This document shows positions 4,915 through 5,687 of a stretch of DNA of 5,687 nucleotides, in pieces. How positions within the stretch are numbered: position 1 is the first letter of the stretch; each line of letters begins with the position of its first letter. The DNA comes from an uncultured Hungatella sp. (GTDB lineage: Bacteria > Bacillota > Clostridia > Lachnospirales > Lachnospiraceae): the NCBI GenBank assembly GCA_959018155.1, contig CAUEKH010000190.1, positions 1 through 5,687 on the forward strand. The letters run 5' to 3'. Both the position numbers and the translations under genes were made by a program. Under the pieces are notes generated by a model. That model made no database searches and had not been told where the DNA came from. It was given only the letters and a program-made list of their open reading frames with translations.

Positions 4915-5687
4915 ATGAGCAGGTTGAAACTTGGAATTGTCGGCAGTGGATTTTTAGGCGGGATCGTGGCGAAGGCATGGAAAGATGGATTTCTGCCGGA
5001 GTATGAGCTGGTGGGAATTGCCGGACGAAATGAAGAGAAGACAAAGAAGCTGGCAGAGGAGACGGGCTGCGCGGCTTGTGCCACGGTAGACGAACTGCTG
5101 GAATTAAAACCGGATTATATCGCGGAGACGGCGTCGGTCCAGGCCGTTAAGGATATGGCAATCAAAGTCTTAGAGGCAGGAAGCAGCTTAATCGTCATCT
5201 CAATCGGAGCATTTGCAGATACGCCTTTCTATGAAAGGGTAAAAGAGACGGCGAGAGAGCACGGAACCAGAGTCTATATCGCATCGGGAGCCGTAGGCGG
5301 TTTCGACGTGCTGCGGACCGTGTCCTTAATGGGCGAGGCGAAAGCCGGGCTGGAGAACCGGAAGGCCCCGAGAGGCTTTAGGGGCTGTCCGCTGTTTGAA
5401 GAACATCTGATGACGGACACGGAGCCGACAGAGGTATTTGAGGGAAATGCGAGAGAGGCAATCGAACTCCTGCCAACCAGGGTAAATGTGGCGGTGGCTG
5501 CCTCCTTAGCTACCGTGGGACCGGAAAAGACCAGGGTGAATATCATCAGCGAGCCGGGAGTGGTAGGCGATTATCAGAAGATCACATCGGAGATCGATGG
5601 CGTGAAGGCTGTCATTGACATTTATTCCAGCACGAGCGCTATCGCCGGCTGGAGTATCGTGGCGGTTCTGCAGAATATTGTGTCGCC
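4915..5687 (+). CDS. L-aspartate dehydrogenase-like oxidoreductase (3' end outside window)
   Basis: The first 257 residues are visible; the family is about 265-270 long, so only the tail is missing. The N-terminal Rossmann domain begins KLGIVGSGFLGG, with the dinucleotide loop GSGFLG at 10-15. The aspartate-dehydrogenase domain shows YIASGAVGGFDVL (121-133), FEGNAREAIELLPTRVNVAVAASLA (175-199) and a TSAIAGWSIVA segment near 240-250. L-aspartate dehydrogenases oxidise aspartate to iminoaspartate or oxaloacetate with NAD(P) and can feed NAD synthesis. The usual NxHEI motif, with its catalytic histidine, reads DYQKI here (219-223), and the GFRGC region (154-158) is not familiar. The true substrate may therefore differ from aspartate. 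It has its own promoter 3 bp after the ABC-F gene; no functional link to that gene is evident. Confidence 0.8.
   Translation, partial: MSRLKLGIVGSGFLGGIVAKAWKDGFLPEYELVGIAGRNEEKTKKLAEETGCAACATVDELLELKPDYIAETASVQAVKDMAIKVLEAGSSLIVISIGAFADTPFYERVKETAREHGTRVYIASGAVGGFDVLRTVSLMGEAKAGLENRKAPRGFRGCPLFEEHLMTDTEPTEVFEGNAREAIELLPTRVNVAVAASLATVGPEKTRVNIISEPGVVGDYQKITSEIDGVKAVIDIYSSTSAIAGWSIVAVLQNIVS

Overview
The window looks like chromosomal DNA of a gut-type Clostridia (Firmicutes), most likely a Lachnospiraceae relative. This is inferred from strong Shine-Dalgarno sites, consensus sigma-A promoters in AT-rich spacers, moderate-GC genes and the gene families present. There is no sign of a mobile element, CRISPR array, tRNA or rRNA.

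Left part (1-2964). The end of a DeoR/GlpR-type regulator (+) converges on a two-gene phosphotransferase (PTS) operon on the minus strand: an EIIC permease of the UlaA/SgaT (ascorbate-type) family followed by its EIIB. A strong bidirectional terminator (255-300) separates them. No EIIA and no ascorbate-pathway enzyme is visible. A creatininase-family metal-dependent amidohydrolase (+) is divergent from the PTS operon. The 216-bp space between them carries a near-consensus minus-strand promoter, a small dyad over its predicted start point, a 28-bp AT-rich palindrome touching its -35 box and a weaker plus-strand promoter. The layout suggests a small uptake and hydrolysis module controlled by the DeoR-type protein, with an unknown substrate.

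Middle part (2965-4836). A near-perfect promoter (TTGACA-18-TATACT) starts a leader of about 415 nt that carries no convincing ordinary gene. The leader ends in a strong intrinsic terminator whose 3' arm is also the ribosome binding site of the next gene. That gene is an ABC-F ATPase with the hallmarks of the Vga/Lsa/VmlR-type antibiotic ribosomal-protection proteins. A short in-frame leader ORF runs through the terminator and ends just inside the ABC-F start. This is the architecture expected of ribosome-mediated attenuation and is the most interesting item in the window.

Right part (4837-5687). A promoter (TTGTTA-17-TATAAT) precedes an aspartate-dehydrogenase-like gene that runs off the window a few residues short of its expected end. 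It appears to lack the family's usual catalytic histidine motif.
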